This document shows, piece after piece, positions 6,984-15,008 of a stretch of 19,504 nt of DNA. Each line of letters begins with the position of its first letter. The stretch's first letter is position 1. Source of the stretch: CAYOKT01 sp964404605 (lineage in GTDB: Bacteria > Electryoneota > Electryoneia > Electryoneales > Electryoneaceae); the NCBI GenBank assembly GCA_964404605.1, contig CAYOKT010000054.1:1-19504 (forward strand), given 5' to 3'. Made by a program: the position numbers and the translations under genes. The notes beneath the pieces were generated by a model. The model searched no databases. It saw nothing but the letters and a program-made list of their open reading frames with translations, and was not told where the DNA came from.

Positions 6984-9272
6984 ATGAAGAATCCACAAAA
7001 AAACAGCTTCGATGCTTCCTTTCCGGGTCCATCCACCTCGTTCGCCGGTGATCCTCCGGTGACCGGGGAACTGGCTTCAGCGCACGGGTTGACCGGCGAA
7101 GAGTACGCCCGCATCGTCGAGTTGCTTGGCCGGACTCCGACCTACACCGAACTCGGCGTCTATTCCGTCATGTGGTCCGAGCACGCCAGCTACAAGAATT
7201 CCATCCTGAAGCTGAAGACCCTTCCGAGGGAGGGGTCGCATCTGCTGGTGGCCGCGGGGGAGGAGAACGCCGGGCTGGTGGACATCGGGGACGGCCTCGC
7301 CGTGGCGTTCAAGATCGAGAGCCACAACCACCCCTCGGCTGTTGAGCCCTACCAGGGCGCCGCGACCGGGGTCGGCGGCATCCTGCGCGACATCTTCACC
7401 ATGGGCGCGAGGCCGATCGCCCTGCTCGACAGCCTGCGCTTCGGTCCGCCGGAGGACGCTCGGGTCCGGTTCCTCGTGGACGGCGTCGTGCGCGGGATCG
7501 CGGATTACGGCAACTGCGTCGGCGTGCCCACCGTGGCCGGGGAGGTCTGTTTCGAGCCGAGCTATCGCGGCAATCCCCTTGTGAACGCGATGGCCGTGGG
7601 AATCGTCCGGCACGACCGTACGATGAGCGCCACCGCCTCCGGGGAGGGGAACCCGGTGATCTACATCGGCGCGCGCACCGGCAGGGACGGCATCCACGGC
7701 GCCACCTTCGCATCGGTCGAACTCTCCGAGGAGTCCGAGAGCCGGAAGAGCAACGTGCAGGTGGGCGACCCGTTCACCGAGAAACTGCTCCTCGAAGCGA
7801 CCCTGGAACTGGCGAAGTCCGGCGCCGTGGCCGGCATCCAGGACATGGGAGCAGCGGGGCTGACCTGCTCTTCGTGCGAAATGGCCGCGAAAGGGGGGAC
7901 AGGGATTCTTCTCGACCTCGACCGCGTTCCCCGCCGTGAAGAGGGGATGACGCCCTACGAGGTGCTGCTCAGCGAATCCCAGGAGCGGATGCTGCTCGTC
8001 GCCCGGAAGGGACGGGAAGAAGAGGTCTACCGGATCGCGGAGAAGTGGGAACTTTCCGCGGTCCAGGTCGGGGTTGTCACCTCCGACGGCCGGTTCCGCG
8101 CGAAACAGGACGGCATCGCGGTGCTGGATGTCCCCGCGGAGTCGCTGGCCCTCGGCGGGGGAGCGCCGGTGTACGAGCGCCAAACCCGCCGTCCTGCATA
8201 CCTGGATGAAGCGCGCAAGCTGCCGGAGTTTCCACTGCCCGACGACCCCCGCGCGGCGCTTCTCGCGCTGCTCGCCCGCCCGAACATCGCATCCAAGCGC
8301 CACATCTTCCGCCAGTACGATCACATGGTGCGCGCCAACACGCGGATCCTGCCGGGGGTCGGCGACGCCGCCGTGATCCGCGTACCCGGCACCAACCGGG
8401 CGATCGCGATGGCCACCGACTGTAACGGCCGGTTCACCTACCTCGACCCCAGGAACGGTGCGGCGATGGCGGTCGCCGAAGCGACGCGGAACGTGGCCTG
8501 CACCGGCGCCCGGCCCGTGGGAATCACGAACTGCCTCAATTTCGGCAACCCGTACAAGCCGGAGATGTACTGGACCTTCTCCGAAGCCGTGGCGGGCATG
8601 GGCGAGGCGTGCCGCGCGCTCGGAACCCCGGTCACGGGTGGGAATGTCTCCTTCTACAATGAGAACCCGGAAGGCGCCGTCTATCCGACCCCGGTGATCG
8701 GCGCGGTGGGGCTGGCGGAGGATGCGCGGAACACGGTAGGCTGCACCTTTCCCGGGGACGGCCTGGCGCTGTATCTTTGCGGTTCGACGGTCGCAAGTTG
8801 GGCGGGGAGCGAGTGGCAGGTCATGCAGTGCGGCGAGGAGCCGAGGGGGGAGCTGCCGCCGGTCGATCTCGCTCTCGAGGCGCGCTTGCAGGAACTCCTC
8901 GTGCGGGGCATCGGAGCGGGTGCGATCGTCGCGGCCCATGACCTCTCGGAGGGCGGCTTTCTCACCGCGCTGGCGGAGATGGCCGTCGCGGACAGGGGCA
9001 ATCGGCGCGGCGCCCTGCTGGACCTCGAGGATGTCGATCCCCTCCTGCTGTTCGGAGAGGGGCCCGGACGTGTGATCGCCGTGGTCCCGCCGAGGGAAAT
9101 TGATACCTTTGAGCAGCTCGCCGAGTCTCTTTCCGTTCCGGTGGAGTGGTTCGGCACAACGGGCGGGGTGGGAATCGGTGTGAAAGGGTATTTCCGGGTG
9201 TTGCTGGACGAGATGGCCGAGGCCTACGAGAACGGGTTGACCCGGGCGCTCGGTCTGGACGGCCATCCATGA
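6984..9272 (+). CDS. purL: phosphoribosylformylglycinamidine synthase subunit PurL
   Basis: This is the ATP-dependent synthetase subunit of FGAM synthase, the fourth step of de novo purine synthesis. With PurS and the glutaminase PurQ it converts formylglycinamide ribonucleotide to the amidine. At 762 residues it is the small PurL type rather than the fused 1300-residue enzyme. Motifs seen: TYTELGVYSVMWSEHASYKN (53-72), ESHNHPSAVEPYQGAATGVG (112-131), GILRDIFTMGARP (132-144), a second GDAAVIRVPGT AIRS-like half after about residue 450, and GGNVSFYNE. It has about 30 more N-terminal residues than the shortest homologues. The ATG has only a weak AGGG site upstream. No purS, purQ or purF is in the window, so this purine gene stands alone among unrelated neighbours. 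Confidence 0.96.
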   Translation: MKNPQKNSFDASFPGPSTSFAGDPPVTGELASAHGLTGEEYARIVELLGRTPTYTELGVYSVMWSEHASYKNSILKLKTLPREGSHLLVAAGEENAGLVDIGDGLAVAFKIESHNHPSAVEPYQGAATGVGGILRDIFTMGARPIALLDSLRFGPPEDARVRFLVDGVVRGIADYGNCVGVPTVAGEVCFEPSYRGNPLVNAMAVGIVRHDRTMSATASGEGNPVIYIGARTGRDGIHGATFASVELSEESESRKSNVQVGDPFTEKLLLEATLELAKSGAVAGIQDMGAAGLTCSSCEMAAKGGTGILLDLDRVPRREEGMTPYEVLLSESQERMLLVARKGREEEVYRIAEKWELSAVQVGVVTSDGRFRAKQDGIAVLDVPAESLALGGGAPVYERQTRRPAYLDEARKLPEFPLPDDPRAALLALLARPNIASKRHIFRQYDHMVRANTRILPGVGDAAVIRVPGTNRAIAMATDCNGRFTYLDPRNGAAMAVAEATRNVACTGARPVGITNCLNFGNPYKPEMYWTFSEAVAGMGEACRALGTPVTGGNVSFYNENPEGAVYPTPVIGAVGLAEDARNTVGCTFPGDGLALYLCGSTVASWAGSEWQVMQCGEEPRGELPPVDLALEARLQELLVRGIGAGAIVAAHDLSEGGFLTALAEMAVADRGNRRGALLDLEDVDPLLLFGEGPGRVIAVVPPREIDTFEQLAESLSVPVEWFGTTGGVGIGVKGYFRVLLDEMAEAYENGLTRALGLDGHP

Positions 9273-9316
9273 CTCCCCGGAACAGGCGTTTTCCCCATCA
9301 AGAGAAAGGTTTCTGA

Positions 9317-10063
9317 ATGAAAGGCATAGTCCTCGCCGGCGGTCTCGGTTCACGGCTCTTCCCCCTGACGAAGGTGACGAACAAGCACCTGCTCCCGGTG
9401 GGGTTGGAGCCGATGATATTCCACCCGATAAAAAAGCTCCTCGGTGCGGAGATCGAAGATGTTCTCATCGTCACCGGACCGGAGCACATGGGGCACGTGG
9501 TCGCCCTGCTGGGCAGCGGGAAGGACTTTCACTGCCGGTTCACCTACCGGGTGCAGGACGAGCCGGGCGGCATCGCCCAGGCTCTCGGCCTCGCCGAGCA
9601 GTTCGCAGGCGGCGACCAGGTAGCCGTGATCCTCGGGGACAACATCTTCGAGGATTCGATCCGTGACATGGCTGCGCGCTTCCGTATACAGCGGAGCGGG
9701 GCGAAGGTGGTCCTCAAGGCGGTTCCCGACCCGCAGCGTTTCGGTGTCGCGGAAATCGCAGATGGCACAATCGTCGGATTCGAGGAGAAACCGGAAACGC
9801 CGAAGAGCGACCTTGCGGTCGTCGGCATCTACTTTTACGACGCCCAGGTCTTTGAGATCATCAAGACCCTGAAACCCTCCCGGCGCGGCGAGCTTGAGAT
9901 CACGGACGTGAACAACCACTATCTCCAGGAAGGACAACTCTCATACGAAATCCTCGAGGGGTGGTGGACGGACGCGGGAACATTCGAATCGATCCGTACC
10001 GCCGACACCCTGTGGCGAGATACCTGGGGGGAGGACCCCGAGGCCATCCCCGAAACCTACTGA
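9317..10063 (+). CDS. sugar-1-phosphate nucleotidyltransferase, short RmlA-like
   Basis: This enzyme activates a hexose-1-phosphate with an NTP (usually glucose-1-phosphate and dTTP in this branch), giving the NDP-sugar used for surface polysaccharides. The 248 residues carry the nucleotidyltransferase motif GGLGSRLFPLTKVTNKHLLP (8-27), with S where GTR is usual, then a metal-binding LGDN (106-109), FEEKP (155-159), GELEITDVN (191-199) and WTDAGTFES (217-225). It stops soon after the WTDAGT block and so lacks most of the C-terminal part found in 290-residue RmlA enzymes. Short versions are known in Bacillus. An AGAAAGG site precedes the ATG. The epimerase starts 17 nt after its stop, which supports a shared sugar-nucleotide pathway. 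RmlB, RmlC and RmlD are absent here, so dTDP-rhamnose is not shown. Confidence 0.85.
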   Translation: MKGIVLAGGLGSRLFPLTKVTNKHLLPVGLEPMIFHPIKKLLGAEIEDVLIVTGPEHMGHVVALLGSGKDFHCRFTYRVQDEPGGIAQALGLAEQFAGGDQVAVILGDNIFEDSIRDMAARFRIQRSGAKVVLKAVPDPQRFGVAEIADGTIVGFEEKPETPKSDLAVVGIYFYDAQVFEIIKTLKPSRRGELEITDVNNHYLQEGQLSYEILEGWWTDAGTFESIRTADTLWRDTWGEDPEAIPETY

Positions 10064-10080
10064 CAGGGTCCCATGCACTC

Positions 10081-11019
10081 ATGAATATCCTGCTGACCGG
10101 TGGCGCCGGTTTCATCGGTTCCCATGTCGGGGACATGCTTATCGCGGACGGGCACCAGGTGACCGTTCTCGATGATCTCAGCACCGGCCGGAGGAGCAAC
10201 GTCCCTCCGGGGGCGGAATTCATCGAGGAGGACATCCGCAGCCGGAGCATCCACGCCCTGTGGGCGGAGAGGCGCTTTGACACTCTTGTTCACCTCGCCG
10301 CCCAGATGGATGTGCGGAAGAGCGTGAAGGACCCGGTGTTCGATGCCGATGTCAACATCCGCGGCACGTTGAACCTGGTGGAAGCGGGCCGGGAGAACGG
10401 TCTGGGGCGCGTGGTGTTCACCTCCACGGGCGGTGCCGGCTACGATGATAATGTTCCCTTCCCGACCCCGGAAACCGTGCCCGCGCGGCCCGTGTCGCCG
10501 TATGGAATCGCGAAAATCGCTACCGAGATGTACCTGCGGTATTATCATCTCGAGCACTCGATTCCCTACGTGGCGCTCAGGCTGGGCAACGTCTACGGTC
10601 CCCGGCAGAACCCGCACGGCGAAGCCGGAGTGATCGCGATCTTCTCCCAGCGCCTCCTCGCCGGTCAGACGGCGCTCATCAATGGGGACGGGTTGCAGAC
10701 GCGGGATTACGTGTACGTGGGGGATGTGGCCGATGCAGTCCGCAGGGCGCTCTCCTACGGTGGGGTCGGCTCACTGAACGTGGGAACTTCCATCGAGACG
10801 AGCGTGGTGGAACTGTTCCGGATGATCCGCGACGCCGCGGGAGTGGATGTGGAAGAGGTTCATGGTCCCGGGAAGCCGGGCGAGGTGAGGCGCAGTTGCC
10901 TTGCCAACGACCTGATCCGCCGCGAGATGGGATGGGAGCCGCGGGTACCCCTTCGCGAAGGGATCGGTGCGACGGTGGACTTTTTCCGACGGCAACTCGA
11001 AGATGCAGACGCTCGCTGA
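10081..11019 (+). CDS. NAD-dependent nucleotide-sugar epimerase/dehydratase (GalE-like SDR)
   Basis: An extended short-chain dehydrogenase acting on a nucleotide sugar, most like UDP-glucose 4-epimerases. In 312 residues it has the NAD motif GGAGFIGSH (7-15), DDLSTG (31-36) for the ribose, HLAAQMDVRKSV (71-82), the TST segment (114-116), the catalytic pair Y141-x-x-x-K145 in SPYGIAK, RLGNVYGPRQ (167-176) and RDYVYVGDVADA (208-219). The usual A-x-YGE block reads GAGYDDN here, which may affect substrate choice. I chose the ATG at 10081 because the fold begins right there (MNILLTGG), although the frame is open further upstream inside the previous gene. The gap to that gene is 17 nt. A product such as UDP-galactose is plausible but not proven. 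Confidence 0.88.
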   Translation: MNILLTGGAGFIGSHVGDMLIADGHQVTVLDDLSTGRRSNVPPGAEFIEEDIRSRSIHALWAERRFDTLVHLAAQMDVRKSVKDPVFDADVNIRGTLNLVEAGRENGLGRVVFTSTGGAGYDDNVPFPTPETVPARPVSPYGIAKIATEMYLRYYHLEHSIPYVALRLGNVYGPRQNPHGEAGVIAIFSQRLLAGQTALINGDGLQTRDYVYVGDVADAVRRALSYGGVGSLNVGTSIETSVVELFRMIRDAAGVDVEEVHGPGKPGEVRRSCLANDLIRREMGWEPRVPLREGIGATVDFFRRQLEDADAR

Positions 11020-11028
11020 TCACAGACC

Positions 11029-11055
11029 GTCGATTCGGATTCGCTTCCGATCGAC
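11029..11055 (+). repeat. intercistronic inverted repeat (RNA hairpin) between epimerase and YIP1 genes
   Basis: GTCGAT-T-CGG (11029-11038) pairs with CCGATCGAC (11047-11055), leaving a single bulged T35 and an 8-nt loop. No T run follows, so it is not a simple terminator. It fills most of the 45-nt gap between the two genes and could protect or process the shared mRNA. Confidence 0.5.
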
Positions 11056-11064
11056 AGCACCCGG

Positions 11065-11751
11065 GTGTGCATCTTGATCGGAGCGGTTCCTTTTCTCTAC
11101 ATGCTGGTACGCCCCCAGCACACGTTGCGCTGGATCCTTGATACGGATGCCCATTTCGGCGTGGTGCTGATCGCCCTGGTCGAGGGGGTCACGGCGGCGC
11201 TCCGAGCCAGCGCTCTGCACGGATTATACCCCCTTCCCGACTGGATCGGGCTTCTCCCTTTGGTCGACAACGTGGTCACCTACGGCGTCGGTTCCTCGCC
11301 CGGGTGGGCGATGACCTCCGCCGCGATCGGGATCTATGGCGGTGTACTCGGTGTCGCGCTTGTCAACCTGGCGGCGGTGCTGCTGACCTATGTCGGGCGG
11401 ATTTTCGGGGGGCAGGCGCGCTTTTCGGAAACCCGGGCCGCGGTGGCCTGGTCCTTCGCCCCGTATACCCTGATGATCGTCCTCTGGCTGCTCTACGTGG
11501 TGTTCGCCGGCTCCGGCCTGCGACTCTCCGGCTTTCCCTTCGGCGCGAGATTCCCGTGGCAGGGAATGGAACCCGGGCTCGCGGTGCTCCTCACCCTCGA
11601 TTACGCCGTGCGCCTGTGGTGCGTCGTCTATTTCGTCCAGTCCGTCGCCATCGCGCATCGGATACGCACCCTGGCGGCGGGGCTGCTCGTTCTTTTGCTC
11701 CTCGGGCCGCTGACTGCCGGCCTCATCATCGGACAACGGTTCGGATTCTGA
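11065..11751 (+). CDS. YIP1-family integral membrane protein
   Basis: A 228-residue hydrophobic protein that fits the bacterial YIP1 domain family. A short N-terminal LVRPQHTLRWIL stretch resembles the usual start of the domain, five or so membrane helices follow, and the typical central block GGQARFSETRAAVAWSFAP (about 116-134) has the G-G-x-x-x-F and A-x-A-x-x-P features of the family. Bacterial members have no established biochemical role; eukaryotic Yip1 proteins act in vesicle traffic. The first start is GTG 11065 and an ATG at 11101 would begin right at the YIP1 domain. Neither has a strong ribosome site. It lies between the epimerase and pgpA with short gaps, which suggests a shared transcript and an envelope role. 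Confidence 0.75.
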   Translation: MCILIGAVPFLYMLVRPQHTLRWILDTDAHFGVVLIALVEGVTAALRASALHGLYPLPDWIGLLPLVDNVVTYGVGSSPGWAMTSAAIGIYGGVLGVALVNLAAVLLTYVGRIFGGQARFSETRAAVAWSFAPYTLMIVLWLLYVVFAGSGLRLSGFPFGARFPWQGMEPGLAVLLTLDYAVRLWCVVYFVQSVAIAHRIRTLAAGLLVLLLLGPLTAGLIIGQRFGF

Positions 11752-11767
11752 TTATCGCGGGAGTGCC

Positions 11768-12280
11768 GTGACAGCGTACAGTAAGGCATCGGTCACCGGC
11801 GGGCCGGCCGGCGAAAGACCCGGACCGCTCGGCCGCCTGCTCGCCTGGGTCTTTTCCACCGGCCTGGGGACGGGGCTGGTGCCACGGGGGCAGGGAACCC
11901 TCGCCAGCGCGGTCTTCGTCGGTTTGTGGGTACTGCTGGTTCCCCGCGAGACCTGGGTCGAGCTGGCCGTCGCGGTTCTCCTGAACCTCCTCAGCGTGCC
12001 CCTCTCCTCCCTCGGGGAGCGTCTCTGGGGTCCGGACCCGGGCCGTGTAACCATCGACGAGTTCGCGGGACAATCCATCGCGCTCATCGCCCTGCCGAGG
12101 GAACCGCTTCTCCTCCTGGCGGCGTTCATCCTCTTCCGCCTGTTCGACGTTTTCAAGCTGCCCGTGGTCCGCAGGCGGGTTGAAACGCTGCCCGGGGGGT
12201 GGGGAGTGACATTGGATGACACCATCGCCGGTTTGCTGGCGAGGGTTCTCCTCGTCCCCCTGGTCCTGCTGCTCGCCTGA
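11768..12280 (+). CDS. pgpA: phosphatidylglycerophosphatase A
   Basis: PgpA is a membrane phosphatase that removes the phosphate from phosphatidylglycerophosphate, giving phosphatidylglycerol. The 170 residues contain the family blocks GTGLVPRGQGTLAS (34-47, like G-x-P-x-A-P-G-T-x-G-S), TIDEFAGQ (95-102), FRLFDVFKLPVV (123-134, in place of the common FDI-x-KP-x-PI) and E139 followed by GGWGVTLDD (143-151), with membrane helices between. The GTG start has GGGAG 5 nt upstream. It begins 16 nt after the YIP1 gene. It is often followed by cinA in other genomes but not here, where a 172-nt gap with a new candidate promoter follows. Confidence 0.9.
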   Translation: MTAYSKASVTGGPAGERPGPLGRLLAWVFSTGLGTGLVPRGQGTLASAVFVGLWVLLVPRETWVELAVAVLLNLLSVPLSSLGERLWGPDPGRVTIDEFAGQSIALIALPREPLLLLAAFILFRLFDVFKLPVVRRRVETLPGGWGVTLDDTIAGLLARVLLVPLVLLLA

Positions 12281-12326
12281 AGGTCTGTGCGGGGGACGGA
12301 TCGGCCGGCGGATGTGATCCCCGGCA

Positions 12327-12355
12327 TTGAGCGGGACGTGGTCCCGGAGTATATT
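12327..12355 (+). promoter_or_regulatory. candidate promoter of the carbamoyltransferase operon
   Basis: TTGAGC (12327-12332) and TATATT (12350-12355) are separated by 17 nt, the best spacing. The -10 keeps T1, A2, A4 and T6 of the consensus. It lies in the 172-nt gap after pgpA and would start transcription near 12362, about 90 nt before the carbamoyltransferase ATG. It is the best-looking promoter in the window. Confidence 0.5.
12332..12346. promoter_or_regulatory. 15-nt palindrome between -35 and -10 (possible operator)
   Basis: CGGGAC-GTG-GTCCCG is a perfect 6-bp inverted repeat with a 3-nt centre. It sits exactly between the candidate -35 and -10 of the carbamoyltransferase operon, where a bound dimeric repressor would block polymerase. 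The 17-nt spacer is normal, so a MerR-type activator (which prefers 19-20 nt) is less likely. Confidence 0.45.
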
Positions 12356-12452
12356 CATTCCCTTTTCAATGGATACCCGCCGGAGGCCCGGAATCGTTCC
12401 AGGGACGCCGGGCTGAGGGAAGTTTTTCCAATCACCGGAGAGACGAGCGGCG

Positions 12453-14273
12453 ATGTACATCCTCGGAATATCCGCGTTTTATCACGATTCGGCGGCCTGC
12501 CTGGTCAGGGATGGGGAAATCCTCGCCGCGGCGCAGGAGGAACGGTTCACGCGGAAAAAGCATGACCATCGTTTCCCCAGGCACGCGGTGGAATATTGCC
12601 TTCGGGAGGCGGGTATCACACCCGGGGAACTTGACCATGTCGCGTTCTATGACAAGCCCTGGATCAAGTTCGAGCGGCTCCTCGAAACCTACCTGATGTT
12701 CGCGCCGCGGGGATTGGTCTCGTTCCTCAAGGCGATGCCCCTGTGGCTGAAAGAGAAACTCTGGATGGGGGACCTGGTCAAGCGTGAAGTGGGGTACACC
12801 GGCGAGTTGGTTTTCCCGGAACACCACCAGTCGCACGCCGCATCGGCCTTCTACCCGAGCCCCTTCGAGCGGGCGGCGTTCCTCACCCTCGACGGCGTCG
12901 GAGAGTGGGCCACCGCCTCGTGGGGCGTGGGGGAGGGCAACAAGATCGACATCCGGTACGAGATGCGCTTTCCCCACAGCCTCGGTCTGCTCTACACCGC
13001 GTTCACCTACTACACCGGGTTCCGGGTCAATTCCGGCGAATACAAGGTCATGGGCCTCGCACCCTACGGCGAGCCGAAATATGTCCGGACCATCCTCGAC
13101 AACCTGGTTGATCTTCGCGAGGACGGCTCCTTCCGAATGAACATGAAGTATTTCAATTATTGCCAAGGCCTGACCATGACTTCGCCGGCGTTCCACAAGC
13201 TGTTCGGCGGGCCGCCCCGCAAGCCGGAGACGAAGATCACCCGGAAGGAGATGGACCTCGCCGCCTCGGTGCAGGCCGTGACCGAAGAGGTGATGCTCCG
13301 CATGGCCCGCCACGTCAAGAAAGAGACCGGCGAGAAGAACCTCTGCCTCGCGGGCGGGGTGGCGCTGAACTGCGTCGGCAACGGCAAGATTCTGCGCGAG
13401 AAGGTCTTCGACAGGATCTGGATTCAGCCCGCCGCCGGTGACGCCGGCGGCGCGCTGGGGGCGGCCCTGTTCACCTGGCACCAGGTGTTGGACAACCCGC
13501 GGCTCGTTCCCGGGAACGGCCGTGACAGCCAGCGGGGCTCCTACCTCGGTCCGAAGTTCAGCTCCGACGAGATCGAGGCCTGGTTGAAGGAGAACGGGTA
13601 CCCGTACCACCGGTACGACAACGGCGAGGTGCTGGAGAAGACCGCGGAGGCGATTGCGGGGGAGAAGGTCGTCGGCTGGTTCAACGGGCGGATGGAGTTC
13701 GGGCCCCGCGCGCTGGGAGCGCGGTCCATCATCGGCGATGCCCGCAGCCCGAAGATGCAGTCGGTGATGAATCTGAAAATCAAGTACCGTGAGTCTTTCC
13801 GGCCCTTTGCTCCCTCCGTGCTGAGGGAGAATGTCAGCGAGTATTTCGACCTGGAGACCGAGTCGCCCTACATGCTCCTCGTCGCACCGGTGCGGGAAGA
13901 GCGCCGGAAATCGATGAACGAGGAAGAGAAGAAGCTGTTCGGCATCGAGAAGCTGAACGTCCCGCGCAGCGACATCCCCGCGGTGACGCACGTGGATTAC
14001 AGCGCCCGCGTGCAGACCGTGAACAGGGAAGACCAGCCGGATTACCATGCCCTCATCGCGAAGTTCAGGGAGAAATCCGGGTGCGGGGTCATCATCAACA
14101 CCAGTTTCAACGTGCGCGGGGAGCCGATCGTCTGCACCCCGCAGGATGCCTACCTCTGCTTCATGCGCACCGAGATGGACATGCTCGTCCTCGAGGATAT
14201 CATCCTCTTCAAGGAGGAGCAGCCCGAACTGAAGGATGACAAGGACTGGCGCAAGATCTACGAACTCGATTGA
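12453..14273 (+). CDS. O-carbamoyltransferase, NodU/CmcH/TobZ family
   Basis: This enzyme family moves a carbamoyl group from carbamoyl phosphate, through an ATP-derived carbamoyl-adenylate, to a hydroxyl of a sugar, antibiotic or other small molecule. In 606 residues the N-terminal Kae1-like part has GISAFYHDSAACLV (5-18), QEERFTRKKHD (28-38), the metal-binding EHHQSH (123-128), LDGVGEWAT (146-154), and GGVALNCVGNGK (301-312) with PAAGDAGGALGAAL (326-339). The C-terminal YrdC-like part has NGRMEFGPRALGARS (411-425), YRESFRPFAPSVL and NTSFNVRGEPIV. All main blocks are intact, so it should be active. The acceptor is not known. The ATG follows GGAG at a long spacing of about 12 nt. The SxtJ-family gene starts 15 nt after its stop and a DUF5989 gene follows that. 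Confidence 0.95.
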   Translation: MYILGISAFYHDSAACLVRDGEILAAAQEERFTRKKHDHRFPRHAVEYCLREAGITPGELDHVAFYDKPWIKFERLLETYLMFAPRGLVSFLKAMPLWLKEKLWMGDLVKREVGYTGELVFPEHHQSHAASAFYPSPFERAAFLTLDGVGEWATASWGVGEGNKIDIRYEMRFPHSLGLLYTAFTYYTGFRVNSGEYKVMGLAPYGEPKYVRTILDNLVDLREDGSFRMNMKYFNYCQGLTMTSPAFHKLFGGPPRKPETKITRKEMDLAASVQAVTEEVMLRMARHVKKETGEKNLCLAGGVALNCVGNGKILREKVFDRIWIQPAAGDAGGALGAALFTWHQVLDNPRLVPGNGRDSQRGSYLGPKFSSDEIEAWLKENGYPYHRYDNGEVLEKTAEAIAGEKVVGWFNGRMEFGPRALGARSIIGDARSPKMQSVMNLKIKYRESFRPFAPSVLRENVSEYFDLETESPYMLLVAPVREERRKSMNEEEKKLFGIEKLNVPRSDIPAVTHVDYSARVQTVNREDQPDYHALIAKFREKSGCGVIINTSFNVRGEPIVCTPQDAYLCFMRTEMDMLVLEDIILFKEEQPELKDDKDWRKIYELD

Positions 14274-14288
14274 ACGGACGGGATTACG

Positions 14289-14687
14289 ATGGGTCAGGTA
14301 AAAACTGGAAAAGAGCTGCGCAAGTTCGCCCTCACCATGACCGTCGCCCTGGCGGTGATCGGCGGATTGACCTCCTGGCGGGGCCACGGCCCCACAGGTA
14401 TCTGGCTGTTCGGGTTCTCCGCGGGTTTTCTGGTCTTCGGCCTGCTGGTTCCCCGGTGGCTCGCCCCGGTGGAATGGACCTGGATGAAGCTGGCGCTGGT
14501 GCTCCAGGTCGTTGTGACCCATGTGCTGCTTACGTTGACCTTCTTTCTTATTATCACTCCTATCGGGCTGCTGCTCCGCCTGATGGGAAAAGACCTGCTG
14601 AACCTTAAGTTCGACAAGAGCCAGGCGAGTTACTGGGTCCCGGTGGAGGTCGACGGCCCCTGTAGCCGTCCTGACAAACCCTATTAG
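14289..14687 (+). CDS. SxtJ-family small membrane protein
   Basis: A 132-residue protein with an N-terminal helix (about 13-30), a second helix (38-58), and a long third hydrophobic stretch (67-98) leading into GLLLRLMGKDLLNLKFDK (93-110) and a SYW near 114-116. This pattern, and the place right behind a carbamoyltransferase, match the SxtJ family named after the saxitoxin cluster gene next to the carbamoyltransferase SxtI. No biochemical role is established. It may anchor the carbamoyltransferase at the membrane or help deliver the acceptor; that is inference. A GGACGGG site lies shortly before the ATG, and the gap to the upstream gene is 15 nt. Confidence 0.85.
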   Translation: MGQVKTGKELRKFALTMTVALAVIGGLTSWRGHGPTGIWLFGFSAGFLVFGLLVPRWLAPVEWTWMKLALVLQVVVTHVLLTLTFFLIITPIGLLLRLMGKDLLNLKFDKSQASYWVPVEVDGPCSRPDKPY

Positions 14688-14767
14688 GGAGAGCCTGATC
14701 GAAACCGTCCTGCTCGGCTGAACGTAAAGGCCTGCGGCGGTGTTGAGCGATTCCAAGGAGAGAGATT

Positions 14768-14920
14768 GTGGCATCGAGATTCGGTGACATCTGGGATTTC
14801 CTCAAGGTGCGTAAAAAGTGGTGGCTGACACCGATCGTCCTGTTTCTCCTGTTGCTGAGCCTGTTGATCGTGCTGTCCGCCGGCTCCGCCGTGGCGCCCT
14901 TCATCTACGCCATTTTCTGA
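14768..14920 (+). CDS. DUF5989 (SxtK-like) 50-residue membrane peptide
   Basis: A 50-codon gene starts with GTG 14768, preceded by a strong AAGGAG (14755-14760) at 7 nt. The product begins MASRFGDIWDFLKVRKKWWL, a charged amphipathic segment, and then has one membrane helix (about 21-49) ending in IYAIF at the stop. The F-x-D-x-W-x-F-L-x-x-R-K-K-W-W-L-x-P start is typical of DUF5989 proteins, which often sit behind carbamoyltransferase and SxtJ genes; the sxtK product of saxitoxin clusters is of this size. The 80-nt gap from the SxtJ gene holds no terminator. The role is unknown. A run of 8 G follows the stop. Confidence 0.87.
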   Translation: MASRFGDIWDFLKVRKKWWLTPIVLFLLLLSLLIVLSAGSAVAPFIYAIF

Positions 14921-15008
14921 GGGGGGGGAGACCGCGGGCGGTCACCCGCCTGACCGGTTGTCGGCTGCCATGCCAGTTCGCTGTTGCGGTATTCCATATG
15001 CTGTGAGG

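Noticed and set aside
7077..9353. 758-codon open frame on the minus strand
   Set aside because: Mirror frame of purL; no recognisable motif and very rich in R, H, G and A.
12432..14774. 780-codon open frame on the minus strand
   Set aside because: It lies opposite the complete carbamoyltransferase and SxtJ genes, has a composition rich in H, R, E, G, L with no family motif, and comes from the GC-rich third codon positions of the real genes.
12453..14920. A saxitoxin-like toxin cluster
   Set aside because: Only the carbamoyltransferase and its two small partners are shared with sxt clusters. No polyketide synthase-like SxtA, amidinotransferase SxtG or other sxt biosynthetic gene is present in the window.
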